64,000 nucleotides of DNA from NCBI GenBank assembly GCA_050949885.1, contig JBMNGO010000007.1, forward strand, positions 124,001 through 188,000. Reading direction: 5' to 3'. The position numbers and the translations under genes were made by a program. The notes under the pieces were generated by a model, which was not told the origin of the DNA, ran no database searches, and saw nothing but the letters and a program-made list of their open reading frames with translations. This document shows, piece after piece, positions 24,071 to 33,672 of the stretch (the stretch's first letter is position 1; each line of letters begins with the position of its first letter). Source of the DNA: JBMNGO01 sp050949885 (lineage in GTDB: Bacteria > Bacillota > Syntrophomonadia > Syntrophomonadales > Syntrophomonadaceae).

Positions 24071-25182
24071 ATGCCAATCAAAATATTTCATACTGCCGAT
24101 TTACATATAGGGATGAAATTCAACAACTATCAGGAGCCGATAAGAACCAAGCTGCAGCAGGTCAGGTTGGAGGTTTTGAAGAAGATGCTGTTGAAAGCCA
24201 ATGAGGAAAACTGCAATCTGTTTGTTGTAGCCGGTGATTTATTCCACAACATCAAGGGTATTAACAAAAAGACTATTGTTCAAACCGCCGAATACATGGA
24301 GGAATTTCAGGGGGAAGGTGTTTGATTCTGCCCGGCAATCATGATTACGATAACGACATGATAGAATTGTGGGATACCTTCCAAAAAAATGCCGGGGATA
24401 AAACCATATTCTTAAACCGGGAAGCCCCTGTTGCTCTGACAGATTACGGGCTGGATGCCACAGTATATCCGGCACCCTGCCATTCCAAACACAGCGCCGC
24501 CAACAATATCGGCTGGATCAGTGAACAAGAAGTGAATCACCAACATATAAATATTGGTATTGCCCATGGTTCGCTGCAGGGCCTTTCACCTGATATGGAT
24601 TCCAGTTATTTTTTCATGACTTTGCAGGAGCTGGAGAACTTGCCCCTGGATGTATGGCTGCTGGGACATACCCATGTAGCTTACCCTGCTAATGAATCAA
24701 CAAAAGACTGGAAGGTATTCAATCCGGGAACACCGGAACCGGATGGCTTGGATTGCCGGCACCATGGACATGCATGGATTATTAACTTGGATGAGCAAAA
24801 GAGGATAACGGCCAATCTGATTCCCACAGGAACCTACCGTTTTTTGGATGAAAACCACACCATCACCGATTCTGATGATCTGGATCGGCTGCAGGCCAAC
24901 CTGCTTAAAGACAGACCGGAGACTACCATAGCCAGAATCCGCCTGGCAGGAAGGGTCCCGGAATACACCTATCGCTATCGCAAGGAAGTAATTAATACTT
25001 TAGAACAGAAACTGGCGTGTCTTATTGTGGATGATTTCAACCTGGGGGTAAAAATCACCCCGGAAAAGATTAGTCAAGAATTTACCCAGGGATCGTTCCC
25101 ACAACAGTTTCTAGCTGCATTGTCTGATGACGAAGATGCCATGGAAATTGCTTATGAGTTGATCATGGGGGTGAGAAAATGA
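24071..25182 (+). pseudogene. sbcD: DNA double-strand-break nuclease SbcD/Mre11 homologue, frameshifted
   Basis: This metallophosphoesterase is the nuclease partner of SbcC. The first frame (24071-24325) has motif I HTADLHIGMKF and motif II VVAGDLFHN, and stops after EEFQGEGV. A second frame (from 24322) continues ILPGNHDYDND (motif III GNHD), then GIAHGSLQG, LLGHTHVAY and FNPGTPEPDG. The break lies in GGTGTTTGATT; one extra T would give GVLILPGNHD, as family members read. Both halves together have about 370 residues, a normal length. It overlaps the SbcC-like gene by 4 bases. A truncated first protein would have no activity; coupled restart at TTG 24322 is possible but would not restore a single chain. 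Confidence 0.88.
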
Positions 25183-27596
25183 TCATCAGAGAATACCGCT
25201 GCCGGCGATTTGCGGGAATTAAGGATAAATCTTATGAATTTAAAGAAGGGCTCAATGTTCTGCTGGGTAACAATGAGTCAGGGAAGAGTACGCTAATCGA
25301 AGGTATTCATGCAGCTATGTTCAAGGCAACTAAGCAGGACAGAAGATCGGTAGCGGATAAAACGTTTTATTCCAAGTTTATGCCTTTACCTGACGGTGAC
25401 AGCATTGACAGCCAGCTAGTTTTAGTCTGTCCTGATGGTGAATATACCATTTCTAAAGAATGGGGTGCCAATCCCTCAATAGAGCTCCTGACCCCCAAGG
25501 CAGAAAAATTTGTCAGCGAAGAAAAAGTGAAGAAGGCCCTACAAGAAGCATTAATGTTTGGAGAAGGAACTTTTAGCAATATCTTTTTTTCCAAACAAAC
25601 TCATTTCCGTGAAGCGCTGGAGAGAATAACCAACCGCCCAGAAACTACCAGTGAAATAAGTACCTTATTGCGAAAGGCCATCATGGAACTAGACGGGGTT
25701 TCCGTTGATGAATTGGGAGCGAAAATTGATCAAGAGATCGACAGATTGCTGAAAAGATGGGATGTTGAAAAAGACTATCCTGAAAACAACCGGGGTATCA
25801 ATAATCCATACAGAACCGGGATAGGGGAAGTACTCGCCCATTATTATGAGAAGGAAAGCCTGCTCCGGGATATGGAGGAAGCCAAATCCAAGCAGATGCA
25901 TTATGAACAGATCTCTTGCCAATTAAAAGATTTGGAATGTCGGATAGCGGCCCTTCAGCAGCAAAAAGGACAAATGGAGCAGATCGAAGAAGATGTAATA
26001 AAAAGATCCCAATTGGAGCCTAAGATAACCCAGTATGAAAAAGATCTGACCCTACTCATGGAAATTAACCGGAAGTGGCCCAAGCATGAATTAGAACTGG
26101 AATATCTGGAAAAACAGCTGGCCGAATTGGAGCAGGAAGATAAAAAGCTGCGGGAAGAAAAGGCACTGGTGGCAAAAGCCCAGGAAAAAGGAGCTTTAGA
26201 GAAAAAACTGGACAAGGTCCGAAAGCTTCAGCAGCTCCTGGAGCAGAAGAGAGAAGAAACCAAGAGTATAACCAGGATAACCAAAGAAAATATAAATGCC
26301 CTGGATAAATACTGGCAGGGTATGCGAAGTGCTGAAGATAAAATGCAGGCCGGGGTCATGATGGGGAAGCTGATACGCTATACAGGGGAAACCGACTTAA
26401 CCATTATGAGGGATCTGGAACAACCTGTAATTATTAGACCCGGCGACACCTTTAAGGCTAACGGCTTTATCAGGCTGGAAAACGGCAATTTGTCCGTGGA
26501 GATCAAAAGCGGTGATATGGATTTTGGTGAGATAAGAAGGCATTATGAGGAGAATAAAACCAACCTCGAAACACTGCTGCAAGAACTGGGTGTTAACGAT
26601 ATTGAAACAGCCAAATTGCATAAAGAGAAGTATGATAATATTCAAAATGAAATATTGCGCCTGGAAAGACAGATCACTGATTTGCTGGAAGGGGATCAGT
26701 ATGAAAGCTTGGCAGCAAAATTCAATGCTTACGGTGATCTAGGCAGTGTTAGGGATATTGCGGACTTGGAAGCGGCCACGGAGGCACTGGATGATAAAAA
26801 AGTTGAACTGCGGGCTAGCATAAAGTCATTAATAAAGGAAGTCTCTGACTGGCAGTGTGAGTATAAAGATATCAACGGGTTACTGGAGCAAATAATTGCG
26901 ATAAAAATGGCGAAGAAAGAATTGGAAGCAGAGATCGAGAAACTGGCCCCCCTGCCGGTTGAATTCGAAAATGCAGATATGTTCAGAGCCAAGCTGGTAG
27001 AGCTACGCAAATTATATGACCAATACCGGGATGCCTTGGCAGATTTAAATAGAGAATACTTAGATATTGAAAATAGTCTTCCCGAATTATCTTATGAAGA
27101 TCTTAAAGAAGCTTACGAGCAGGCGGAAAATAATTTCAGGCATAAGCTGGAGCAAGGGAAAAAACTGCTCAAGGTCAAAGCCGCTTTTGAAGCTGCCTGC
27201 GCCAAAATTGATGATAATTCCTTTAAACCAGTGGCTGATGCTTTTTCTTGGTATGTAGTGACATTAACCAATGGCAATTTTACATCTGGAGATATCAGTA
27301 ATAAATTCGAACTGAAACTGGAAAAGGATGATAATATCAATATACCGGTTGAATTGCTTTCTACCGGGACCTATGACGCAGTTGCCTTGGCCTTGAGGCT
27401 GGCTGTGGCCGATTATATATTTGGAGACCATAAGGGTTTTATAATCCTGGATGACTGCCTGGTTGACCTGGACCCGGACAGGAAGCAGGCGGCCGCTAAT
27501 CTAATCAAAAAGTTTGCCGAAAAGCATCAGGTTATCTTTACTACCTGCAGCCCAGAAACAGCAGATCTACTAGGGGGCACTATAGTACGGATGTAA
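25179..27596 (+). CDS. SbcC/Rad50-like AAA ATPase with long coiled coil
   Basis: In this 805-residue protein the N-terminal half-ATPase has Walker A LLGNNESGKSTLIEG. A long coiled coil follows from about residue 230 to 680, rich in Glu, Lys, Leu and Gln and interrupted near residue 400. The C-terminal half-ATPase has the signature-like ELLSTGTYDAVALALRLAVA and Walker B GFIILDDCLVDLDPDRKQAA, then a QVIFTTCSPE switch. It is shorter than classical SbcC and close in layout to YhaN-type proteins. It should work with the upstream SbcD on DNA ends. Overlap ATGA-type with sbcD suggests coupled translation. Confidence 0.88.
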   Translation: MIIREYRCRRFAGIKDKSYEFKEGLNVLLGNNESGKSTLIEGIHAAMFKATKQDRRSVADKTFYSKFMPLPDGDSIDSQLVLVCPDGEYTISKEWGANPSIELLTPKAEKFVSEEKVKKALQEALMFGEGTFSNIFFSKQTHFREALERITNRPETTSEISTLLRKAIMELDGVSVDELGAKIDQEIDRLLKRWDVEKDYPENNRGINNPYRTGIGEVLAHYYEKESLLRDMEEAKSKQMHYEQISCQLKDLECRIAALQQQKGQMEQIEEDVIKRSQLEPKITQYEKDLTLLMEINRKWPKHELELEYLEKQLAELEQEDKKLREEKALVAKAQEKGALEKKLDKVRKLQQLLEQKREETKSITRITKENINALDKYWQGMRSAEDKMQAGVMMGKLIRYTGETDLTIMRDLEQPVIIRPGDTFKANGFIRLENGNLSVEIKSGDMDFGEIRRHYEENKTNLETLLQELGVNDIETAKLHKEKYDNIQNEILRLERQITDLLEGDQYESLAAKFNAYGDLGSVRDIADLEAATEALDDKKVELRASIKSLIKEVSDWQCEYKDINGLLEQIIAIKMAKKELEAEIEKLAPLPVEFENADMFRAKLVELRKLYDQYRDALADLNREYLDIENSLPELSYEDLKEAYEQAENNFRHKLEQGKKLLKVKAAFEAACAKIDDNSFKPVADAFSWYVVTLTNGNFTSGDISNKFELKLEKDDNINIPVELLSTGTYDAVALALRLAVADYIFGDHKGFIILDDCLVDLDPDRKQAAANLIKKFAEKHQVIFTTCSPETADLLGGTIVRM

Positions 27597-27741
27597 TAAG
27601 AAATAAAACGAACATCCTTAGAATTGATCTGCCCGGCCCAAGGTAGATCCGAGGGCATTCGAAAAATACTGATCTTTAATTTGGTTATTGCCGGTGTATA
27701 CCAGTTCTCAGTCAAGGATGGCTAATTCATATTTCAAGCAA

Positions 27742-29025
27742 CTACATGTTTCTGGAGTTATTAGTTCGGGAGTTCTCAGGATTTGCATTAACCCCTGCCC
27801 CCTCCACATTTGTGCCCTCCCCGGGATCTGATTCTCCTGGGGAAGCGTTTAACTCGGGTGTTTCCGGGTCGGAAGTACCATCTCCATCCTCTCCTGTTGA
27901 GGGATCATCTTCCTGTTCGGGCTGAGTATCTTCGTCAGTATTGCCTTCTTCCGGATCGGTGTCCTCCCCAGGGGGCAGGTCTTCCTCAGTACCGCCTTCT
28001 TCCGAGGTAATATCTCCCTCAGGGTCATTCATCTCTGACGGATCTTCGGCCGGTTCAGGAGGAACTTCTTCTTCCAGCATCTCATTGGTTACCGGCTGTA
28101 TGGGAGGGTGTACCCAGTGGGGCGGATCCTGGGCCACATCATAAGTTTTTCCGGCAAACAAGTCGGCCAATATCCTTTGGGCTATATCCTGGTCAGCTTC
28201 CCAGTAGCTAGCTCCCGTATTCGGGTCAGTAAACGGATAGCCAGGCAGAGTCTGAGTAACTATGCCGGTGGCATCGAAGCTCCTGGCCACCTGCATCAAA
28301 AACAGCAGGTCGGAAGCTGGTATATTGGTATGTATATGTTTACTTATTTCCGGAATAAGGTCAGGTAGTTTAGCAATGGTACTGGTCTTAAACATTTCCC
28401 TGGCCAAAGCTTTTATGAATTTCTGCTGGCGCGCGGTGCGGCCTATGTCAGCAGTAGGTCCTCCCCGGTACCTGACATAGCTGAGCGCCTGGGCACCAGT
28501 GAGACGCTGTTGTCCCGGAGACAAGTTTATACTAAATTCAGGGTTGGGATCATAATGGGTCATAGCTGACTCCACTTCAATATTTACCCCGCCCAGTATG
28601 TCTACGATGTTCTTGAAACCGAAAAAATTGGTTACAACATAATGATCAATACGGGTGCCCAGAAGTCTCCCAACTACTTGGCAAGCTTCCTCCGGCCCTT
28701 GCAAGGCATTGACGCTGTTGACTTTGTCATAATGGTTGGGGGAAACCTCTACCCGGGTATCACGCGGTATCCATACCATCACTATCTGTTTAGTTTTCCG
28801 GTCAATGCTGGCCAATATCATAGTATCACTGCGGGAGTTTTCCTCAGCGTCGCGGGCGTCAATCCCCATTACCAAAATATTTACCGGCTTTGCTTTTTCC
28901 ATTTTGTCCGCTACCGATGATAATCCAGAGAAATGTCCGGCTAAGAAATAACCAGTTAAGAAAAACCCGGCAAATACCAGGATTAGAACTCCAATTTGAC
29001 TTAGCTTATAATTCGGTGCAACCAT
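27742..29025 (-). CDS. LytR-CpsA-Psr (LCP) family cell-wall ligase
   Basis: LCP enzymes transfer undecaprenyl-linked glycopolymers to peptidoglycan outside the membrane. The 427-residue protein has a short cytoplasmic N-terminus, one span (IGVLILVFAGFFLTGYFLAG) and the LCP domain: NILVMGIDARDAEENSRSDT, MVWIPRDTRVEV, NFFGFKNIVDILGGVNIEVE, QALSYVRYRGGPTADIGRTA. The final 110 residues are a Glu/Pro/Asp/Gly-rich tail. The start at 29025 has GAGGAG 5 bases upstream; the longer frame to 29058 does not. It is convergent with the SbcC gene. Confidence 0.92.
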   Translation of the reverse strand: MVAPNYKLSQIGVLILVFAGFFLTGYFLAGHFSGLSSVADKMEKAKPVNILVMGIDARDAEENSRSDTMILASIDRKTKQIVMVWIPRDTRVEVSPNHYDKVNSVNALQGPEEACQVVGRLLGTRIDHYVVTNFFGFKNIVDILGGVNIEVESAMTHYDPNPEFSINLSPGQQRLTGAQALSYVRYRGGPTADIGRTARQQKFIKALAREMFKTSTIAKLPDLIPEISKHIHTNIPASDLLFLMQVARSFDATGIVTQTLPGYPFTDPNTGASYWEADQDIAQRILADLFAGKTYDVAQDPPHWVHPPIQPVTNEMLEEEVPPEPAEDPSEMNDPEGDITSEEGGTEEDLPPGEDTDPEEGNTDEDTQPEQEDDPSTGEDGDGTSDPETPELNASPGESDPGEGTNVEGAGVNANPENSRTNNSRNM

Positions 29026-29510
29026 TACTACTCCTCGATTCTGGCAAATAAATCTCACTTATTTTACCTCTTACCGCAGTCGCTGTCCAATTAATCTAAT
29101 CACCGGAGTAGGTACCTTGATATGGGAACCCTCGGTACCTAGCTGAGATGGATAAAGTAACCTGTGATTGATCGCCAGGAATTTTCGGATAATTGATAGG
29201 ATTTCCATAACAGGGTATAGAATACTATTTCATTTAAGTATATTTCTAGTTGGCAAATAATTGCAGCCCAGGATTTAATAGGACGAATAAAATTCATACA
29301 TGTGAATCCGAGCAGGGAGGTGAAGAGAAGATTTCCCATACCTGGGAGCGGTGGCTTTATTTTCACCGGCGGATGAAGGAAACAGGTTAAGTGGAGTATG
29401 TTTAAAATTTGGCAGCCAGGCTCATACCTGTGGACTTCATGTTGGAGGTTCCTTGGTCCCAAGGAGTTCTCTAAGCCATATTTAATTGGATAGTAAAAGG
29501 GAGGGATATT
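29026..29510. other. Intergenic region without supported gene
   Basis: No convincing coding frame is present. A diverged arm of the GGTACCTTGAT repeat lies at 29097-29121. The region separates the minus-strand LCP gene from the plus-strand thioesterase and should contain both promoters, but I cannot assign them with confidence. Confidence 0.5.
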
Positions 29511-29924
29511 ATGATACCGCTTTCGGTAGAAGAGCTTCAAGAATATGTTAACCAGATTCCCATTAATCAACACTTCAATGTTCAGGTAATGGAAATTGGT
29601 GAAGGTTACGCCAAGACCATGACCCCGTTTAACCCCACTCTTACCAACCGGTGGCATAACACCCATGGTGGAACCTTTATGACTATATCGGATATTACCT
29701 TTTTCCTGGCCTTATCCAGCTTAAATGGGCTGGATACATCAGGGAATACTTCCACAGTAGAGATAAAAACAAATTTCCTCAGTCCCAACAAGGATAGTGA
29801 GCTCTATGCAGAGGCCAGAATAATAAAAAACGGGAGAAGAAACATATTTGGGGACGTTAGTATAAAGAATTCCGCAGGAAAGGTTGTTGCCCATTCCACA
29901 GTAACCTATTTTAAAAATAGATAA
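29511..29924 (+). CDS. PaaI-family hotdog thioesterase
   Basis: The 137-residue single hotdog domain has the PaaI pattern: an N-terminal strand MEIGEGYAKTMTPFNPTL, then TNRWHNTHGGTFMTISDITF (the HGG(x)3-4-D active-site helix), STVEIKTNFLSPNKDSELYA and a final KVVAHSTVTYF. These enzymes hydrolyse acyl-CoA thioesters; the substrate here is unknown but fits a fatty-acid-oxidising cell. AGGGAGGG lies 6 bases before the ATG. It stands alone and is followed by a palindromic repeat. Confidence 0.88.
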   Translation: MIPLSVEELQEYVNQIPINQHFNVQVMEIGEGYAKTMTPFNPTLTNRWHNTHGGTFMTISDITFFLALSSLNGLDTSGNTSTVEIKTNFLSPNKDSELYAEARIIKNGRRNIFGDVSIKNSAGKVVAHSTVTYFKNR

Positions 29925-29940
29925 GGGGACAGGTATTATC

Positions 29941-30024
29941 ACGGGGACAGGCACCTTGATTCTTCTGGAAAAATTATGGACGTCATCGCACCTAGCTGAA
30001 AAGAATCAAGGCACCTGTCCCCGT
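29941..30024. repeat. Palindromic repeat, GGGGACAGGCACCTTGATTC family
   Basis: The left arm 29941-29964 and right arm 30001-30024 are reverse complements over 24 bases except for two positions in the GGCACC/GGTGCC core. The middle is 36 bases. A further half-word (GGGGACAGGTATT) lies just before it at 29924-29938. It may double as terminator for the thioesterase gene. Confidence 0.8.
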
Positions 30025-30159
30025 TATTCGGTGAACAAATCGAATGCTGTAAAAAATACCCGTAATTTGTTATAGTAAAACAAGTTCCAGGATGTATTAT
30101 CTTAATGCCTCGAGGCAGATTGGTCTTTAAACGGGTACAGGATAAATGGGGGTAGAAAA

Positions 30160-31437
30160 GTGGAATTCAATTTTTCCAAATTGGGTCAGGCACTAAAACA
30201 GAGAAAACTGTCGAGGCGGACCAAATGGATAGCAGCAATATTGATAGTAGCAGCTGGTGTGGGATTTTTCTCTTGGAGGAGCGGTAACCAGCCTATACCG
30301 GTAGAAGTAACCGAATTAAAGCTACAGGATATAGAGAAAACAGTACTGGCCAATGGCCGTTTGGAGGCCGCTATTCGTCAGGAATTTTTTACCCCGGTAA
30401 ACAGTACCCTTATGGAGTTAAATGTGAAAGCCGGTGACCGGGTTAAGAAAGATGATGTTCTGGGAAGGTTGGACAGCCTGGAGCTGGCCCGGCAATATAA
30501 GCAGGCCATGGCTGTACTGGCATCCCGGGAAGCTGAATTGGCTAAAGCTGATGCTGTTAGTGATGAGCTTAACCTTAAGGAGGCTGAAGCGGAATACAAT
30601 CTGGCCAAGAATCACCTAACCCGAATCAACCAGTTATACGAGGCAGGTGCAGTTAGCCAGGAGGAACTGGAATCGGCTCAGCTTCAAGAACTGAAGAGCA
30701 GAGTCCGTTATAATGAAGTTAAAATCCGTTTAGAACAAGGCGCCGGTGGCAAACAGAAGGCTTCCTTGGAGGCTCAGGCAGAATTGGCACGTCAGGAAAT
30801 GGAGCAGGCCAAAGAGCGTCTGGATATGGCTACCTTTATTGCTGAATTTGACGGAGTGGTAACCAGTGTGAATGCCCAGGAAGGCAACCGGGTTATGGAA
30901 GGCACTCCATTGCTGGAATTGTGCAGCGAAGAGGTACTGGAGGTTACAGCCAATATTAATGAGATTGATGCTGGCAGCCTGGAACCTGGACAGGCCGTCC
31001 GGGTAAACTGTTTGGCCCTGCCGGGTAAAGAGTACCAGGGGGTAGTCTATAAAGTAGGCGGCGCTGCCGTTATCCAGAGAAGCAATAGCGGAGAACTGGT
31101 TAATGTGCCGGTAACCGTAAAGCTGGAAGGGGAAACTGAAGAACTTAAAATCGGTTATACGGTGGATCTCACCATAAACATACCGGGTGAACAGAATGTT
31201 CTGGCCATTCCCGTTGAAGCCATTGTGGAAAAGGATAATGGCAAGACGGTTTTTGTGGTTAAGGATGGAATAGCCCATGAACAGCAGGTAGAAACCAGGA
31301 TGGGAAATGAACTGCTGGATATTGTAATCTCGGGTCTGGAACCGGGTGATCAGGTAATAGTAAGTCCCCCGGTGAACCTCCTGCCCGGTCAAAAAGTTAA
31401 GGATAGGTCAGGAGCCGATCATGATAAAGATAAATAA
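30160..31437 (+). CDS. Periplasmic-adaptor-like (HlyD/MacA) efflux subunit
   Basis: The 425-residue membrane-fusion-type protein has one N-terminal span (TKWIAAILIVAAGVGFFSWR). A lipoyl-like half (TVLANGRLEAAIRQEFFTPV, LNVKAGDRVKKDDVLGRLDS) leads to an alpha-helical hairpin (residues about 115-215), the second lipoyl half (FDGVVTSVNAQEGNRVMEGT), and beta-barrel plus membrane-proximal domains (AIPVEAIVEKDNGKTVFVVK). The start is GTG with GGGGGTAG upstream. It overlaps the ATPase gene by 17 bases. With the two next genes it forms a MacAB-like exporter of unknown substrate (peptides, lipids or drugs). Confidence 0.9.
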   Translation: MEFNFSKLGQALKQRKLSRRTKWIAAILIVAAGVGFFSWRSGNQPIPVEVTELKLQDIEKTVLANGRLEAAIRQEFFTPVNSTLMELNVKAGDRVKKDDVLGRLDSLELARQYKQAMAVLASREAELAKADAVSDELNLKEAEAEYNLAKNHLTRINQLYEAGAVSQEELESAQLQELKSRVRYNEVKIRLEQGAGGKQKASLEAQAELARQEMEQAKERLDMATFIAEFDGVVTSVNAQEGNRVMEGTPLLELCSEEVLEVTANINEIDAGSLEPGQAVRVNCLALPGKEYQGVVYKVGGAAVIQRSNSGELVNVPVTVKLEGETEELKIGYTVDLTINIPGEQNVLAIPVEAIVEKDNGKTVFVVKDGIAHEQQVETRMGNELLDIVISGLEPGDQVIVSPPVNLLPGQKVKDRSGADHDKDK

Positions 31438-32155
31438 TCTGAGCAAAACCTATTCAACTGGAAGTCTCCATGTTCCAGCCCTGCGGGGTATAACCCTCAA
31501 CATTGCTCGGGGGGAATTTGTAGCCATTACCGGCGCTTCCGGTTCTGGAAAGTCGACTTTAATGAACCTGTTGGGACTTCTGGATAGACCCAGCGGAGGC
31601 AGCTATGTTCTGGACGGGATCGATACTGCAGGTTTGGATGATGACGAATATGCCCGCCTGCGCAACCTAAAAATAGGCTTTGTGTTTCAGGCTTTTAACC
31701 TTCTGCCCCGGCTGAATGCCCAGAAAAATGTGGAACTGGCCATGCTCTATGCCGGCGTGGGTCCGGCTGAACGGAGAAAGAGGGCCATAGAAGGATTGAC
31801 CAGATTGGGTCTGGCAGATCGTATACATCATTTTCCCAGTGAATTGTCCGGAGGACAGAACCAGCGGGTGGCTATCGCCCGGGCCCTGGCCAATAACCCG
31901 GCCATCTTGCTGGCTGATGAGCCTACCGGGGCCTTGGACAGCCAAACCGGTCTGGAAATAATGAGTATCTTTCAAGAGCTTAACCGCCATGGAACCACTA
32001 TTGTGCTGGTGACCCATGAACCGGATATAGCCCGCCATGCCCGGCGAATTCTGCGTATGGCCGATGGGCTCTTAATAGCAGACGAAAAGGTGGCTGCTCC
32101 CCTTGATGCAGCCCAATACAGACCATCAATTGCCAAACCGGGGGACGAGGCATGA
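31421..32155 (+). CDS. ABC transporter ATP-binding protein, MacB/LolD type
   Basis: This 244-residue ATPase has all motifs intact: Walker A GASGSGKST, Q-loop FVFQAFNLLPRL, signature LSGGQNQRVAIARAL, Walker B ILLADEPTGALDS, and H-loop LVTHEPD. It drives the MacB-like permease encoded next, whose start codon overlaps its stop by 4 bases. In this class ATP hydrolysis works the adaptor mechanically to expel substrates. The intact motifs contrast with the degenerate ATPase at 20036. Confidence 0.95.
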   Translation: MIKINNLSKTYSTGSLHVPALRGITLNIARGEFVAITGASGSGKSTLMNLLGLLDRPSGGSYVLDGIDTAGLDDDEYARLRNLKIGFVFQAFNLLPRLNAQKNVELAMLYAGVGPAERRKRAIEGLTRLGLADRIHHFPSELSGGQNQRVAIARALANNPAILLADEPTGALDSQTGLEIMSIFQELNRHGTTIVLVTHEPDIARHARRILRMADGLLIADEKVAAPLDAAQYRPSIAKPGDEA

Positions 32156-33336
32156 ATATCGGAGAACTGGTACTAGTAGCTATTGACAACATCAGAAGTA
32201 ACAAACTCAGGACCTTTCTCACTACCCTGGGTATTGTAATAGGAATTGCCGCGGTAATAGCCATAGTGGGCATTGGGCAGGGCGGGCAAGCCATGCTGAT
32301 GCAGGAAATGGAGAAATTCGGCACCAACCTTTTCGGTATATGGGTGAACTACCGGGAGGGGGAGAGTTGGCGCCCCGGAGACTTGACCATGGCTGATATT
32401 GACATTATCAAGGAAAAGGTTGCCGAGGTGAAATACCTGGCTCCGGTAAGCTATGCCCGAATGCAGTTTCGGGGTGAAAAAGGGGAAAAAGCAGTACAGG
32501 TAATAGGAACCACTGCTGATTACGCTTATGTTAGAAACTTGGAGACCCGTTGGGGGAGATTCATACGAGACGATGATGCGGATGCCGGCCGGAGAGTAGT
32601 GGTGCTGGATGAGAAAACCGCCCGGGATCTCTTAGGACCCGGAAATCCGGTGGGCAAAAGAGTAATGCTGATGAATAACTCGGCCGTTGTTGTTGGGGTC
32701 ATAAAGAGTGACAGTTCCATGCTTGGTTTTAATTCTCAGCAGATTGCCTATGTACCCTGGCAATTTTGGACTCAGCTGACTGATTGGAGAGAAATTCATG
32801 AGTTTATGGGAAGCGCAGTCAGCAAAGAAGCAGTAGACCCGGCTATGAATCTGAGTAAAAAGGTACTGGAAAGGCGTCATAATGCTCCTAATCATTACTA
32901 TGCCTACAGTATGGAACAGGAAATGGAGGCTGCCAATAAGGTTACCGGCATCATGACCCTGGTAATAGGCTGTATTGCCGGAATTTCCCTCCTGGTGGGA
33001 GGAATCGGGGTAATGAACATAATGCTGGTTTCGGTTACTGAACGAACCCGGGAAATAGGTATTAGGATGGCCTTGGGCGCACGCCGCAAAGATATACTAG
33101 TCCAGTTTATTATCGAATCCGTTGTGCTTTGCCTATTAGGAGGTTTCATTGGTATAATCGTGGGATATGGCGGAGCTTTCCTGATTGCTGCACTGGCCAA
33201 GTGGCCCCCCTTTGTTTCCTGGTGGACCATCATAATAGCCTGCGCCTTTTCCATTGCAGTAGGGCTTTTCTTCGGTATTTACCCCGCCAACCAGGCTTCC
33301 AAGCTGGATCCCATCGAGGCTTTACGCAGGGAATAA
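32152..33336 (+). CDS. ABC transporter permease, MacB/FtsX type
   Basis: The 394-residue protein has the MacB layout: N-terminal helix (FLTTLGIVIGIAAVIAIVGI), an extracytoplasmic domain of about 230 residues (MacB_PCD: LFGIWVNYREGESWRPGDLT, KVAEVKYLAPVSYA), then three C-terminal helices with the FtsX signature GGIGVMNIMLVSVTERTREI and IRMALGARRKDILVQFIIES. It ends PANQASKLDPIEALRRE, as family members do. It completes the three-gene exporter 30160-33336. Confidence 0.95.
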   Translation: MNIGELVLVAIDNIRSNKLRTFLTTLGIVIGIAAVIAIVGIGQGGQAMLMQEMEKFGTNLFGIWVNYREGESWRPGDLTMADIDIIKEKVAEVKYLAPVSYARMQFRGEKGEKAVQVIGTTADYAYVRNLETRWGRFIRDDDADAGRRVVVLDEKTARDLLGPGNPVGKRVMLMNNSAVVVGVIKSDSSMLGFNSQQIAYVPWQFWTQLTDWREIHEFMGSAVSKEAVDPAMNLSKKVLERRHNAPNHYYAYSMEQEMEAANKVTGIMTLVIGCIAGISLLVGGIGVMNIMLVSVTERTREIGIRMALGARRKDILVQFIIESVVLCLLGGFIGIIVGYGGAFLIAALAKWPPFVSWWTIIIACAFSIAVGLFFGIYPANQASKLDPIEALRRE

Positions 33337-33672
33337 GAGCCCCGCTGTTAATTTATCCTTATATTCAGATAATACCGTATTTTAGTGCCAGGGACGGCAG
33401 ACTGGGTGAATACTATTATAGAATAGAGTTCAGCTGCAATGTCCAAAAGGCGGTAGACAGTGAAGTCATAAATAATCCGGCTGATGGCGTAAAGTTGTGT
33501 CTGGTTTGTTCCAACGTGATGGATTATAATTGGGCCAAGCCTGCGACAAAATACAACTTGGTTTTAATAATGATACGAATTTTCTTGGGATACGGCAAAA
33601 TATTGAGCGAAATTAGGATCGCAGAGCACCCAGCAGAAGGGCTGGAGTCTATGAATGGAAAGGAGTTGGCCT
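33337..33672. other. Intergenic region without supported gene
   Basis: A frame runs across this gap but has no ribosome binding site or recognisable content. The promoter and leader of the flavodiiron gene should lie here. GAAAGGAG at 33658-33665 is that gene's ribosome binding site. Confidence 0.5.

Noticed and set aside
29139..29666. 175-residue minus-strand frame over the thioesterase gene
   Set aside because: It is antisense to a clear hotdog domain, and its sequence is Tyr/His/Pro-rich noise with no start signal.
30730..31392. 220-residue minus-strand frame over the adaptor gene
   Set aside because: It is the antisense shadow of a well-supported HlyD/MacA-type protein with no ribosome binding site.
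31421..33336. MacAB-like genes as part of a bacteriocin or defence island
   Set aside because: All motifs are canonical and no precursor peptide, immunity or processing gene is nearby, so it is best called an ordinary exporter.
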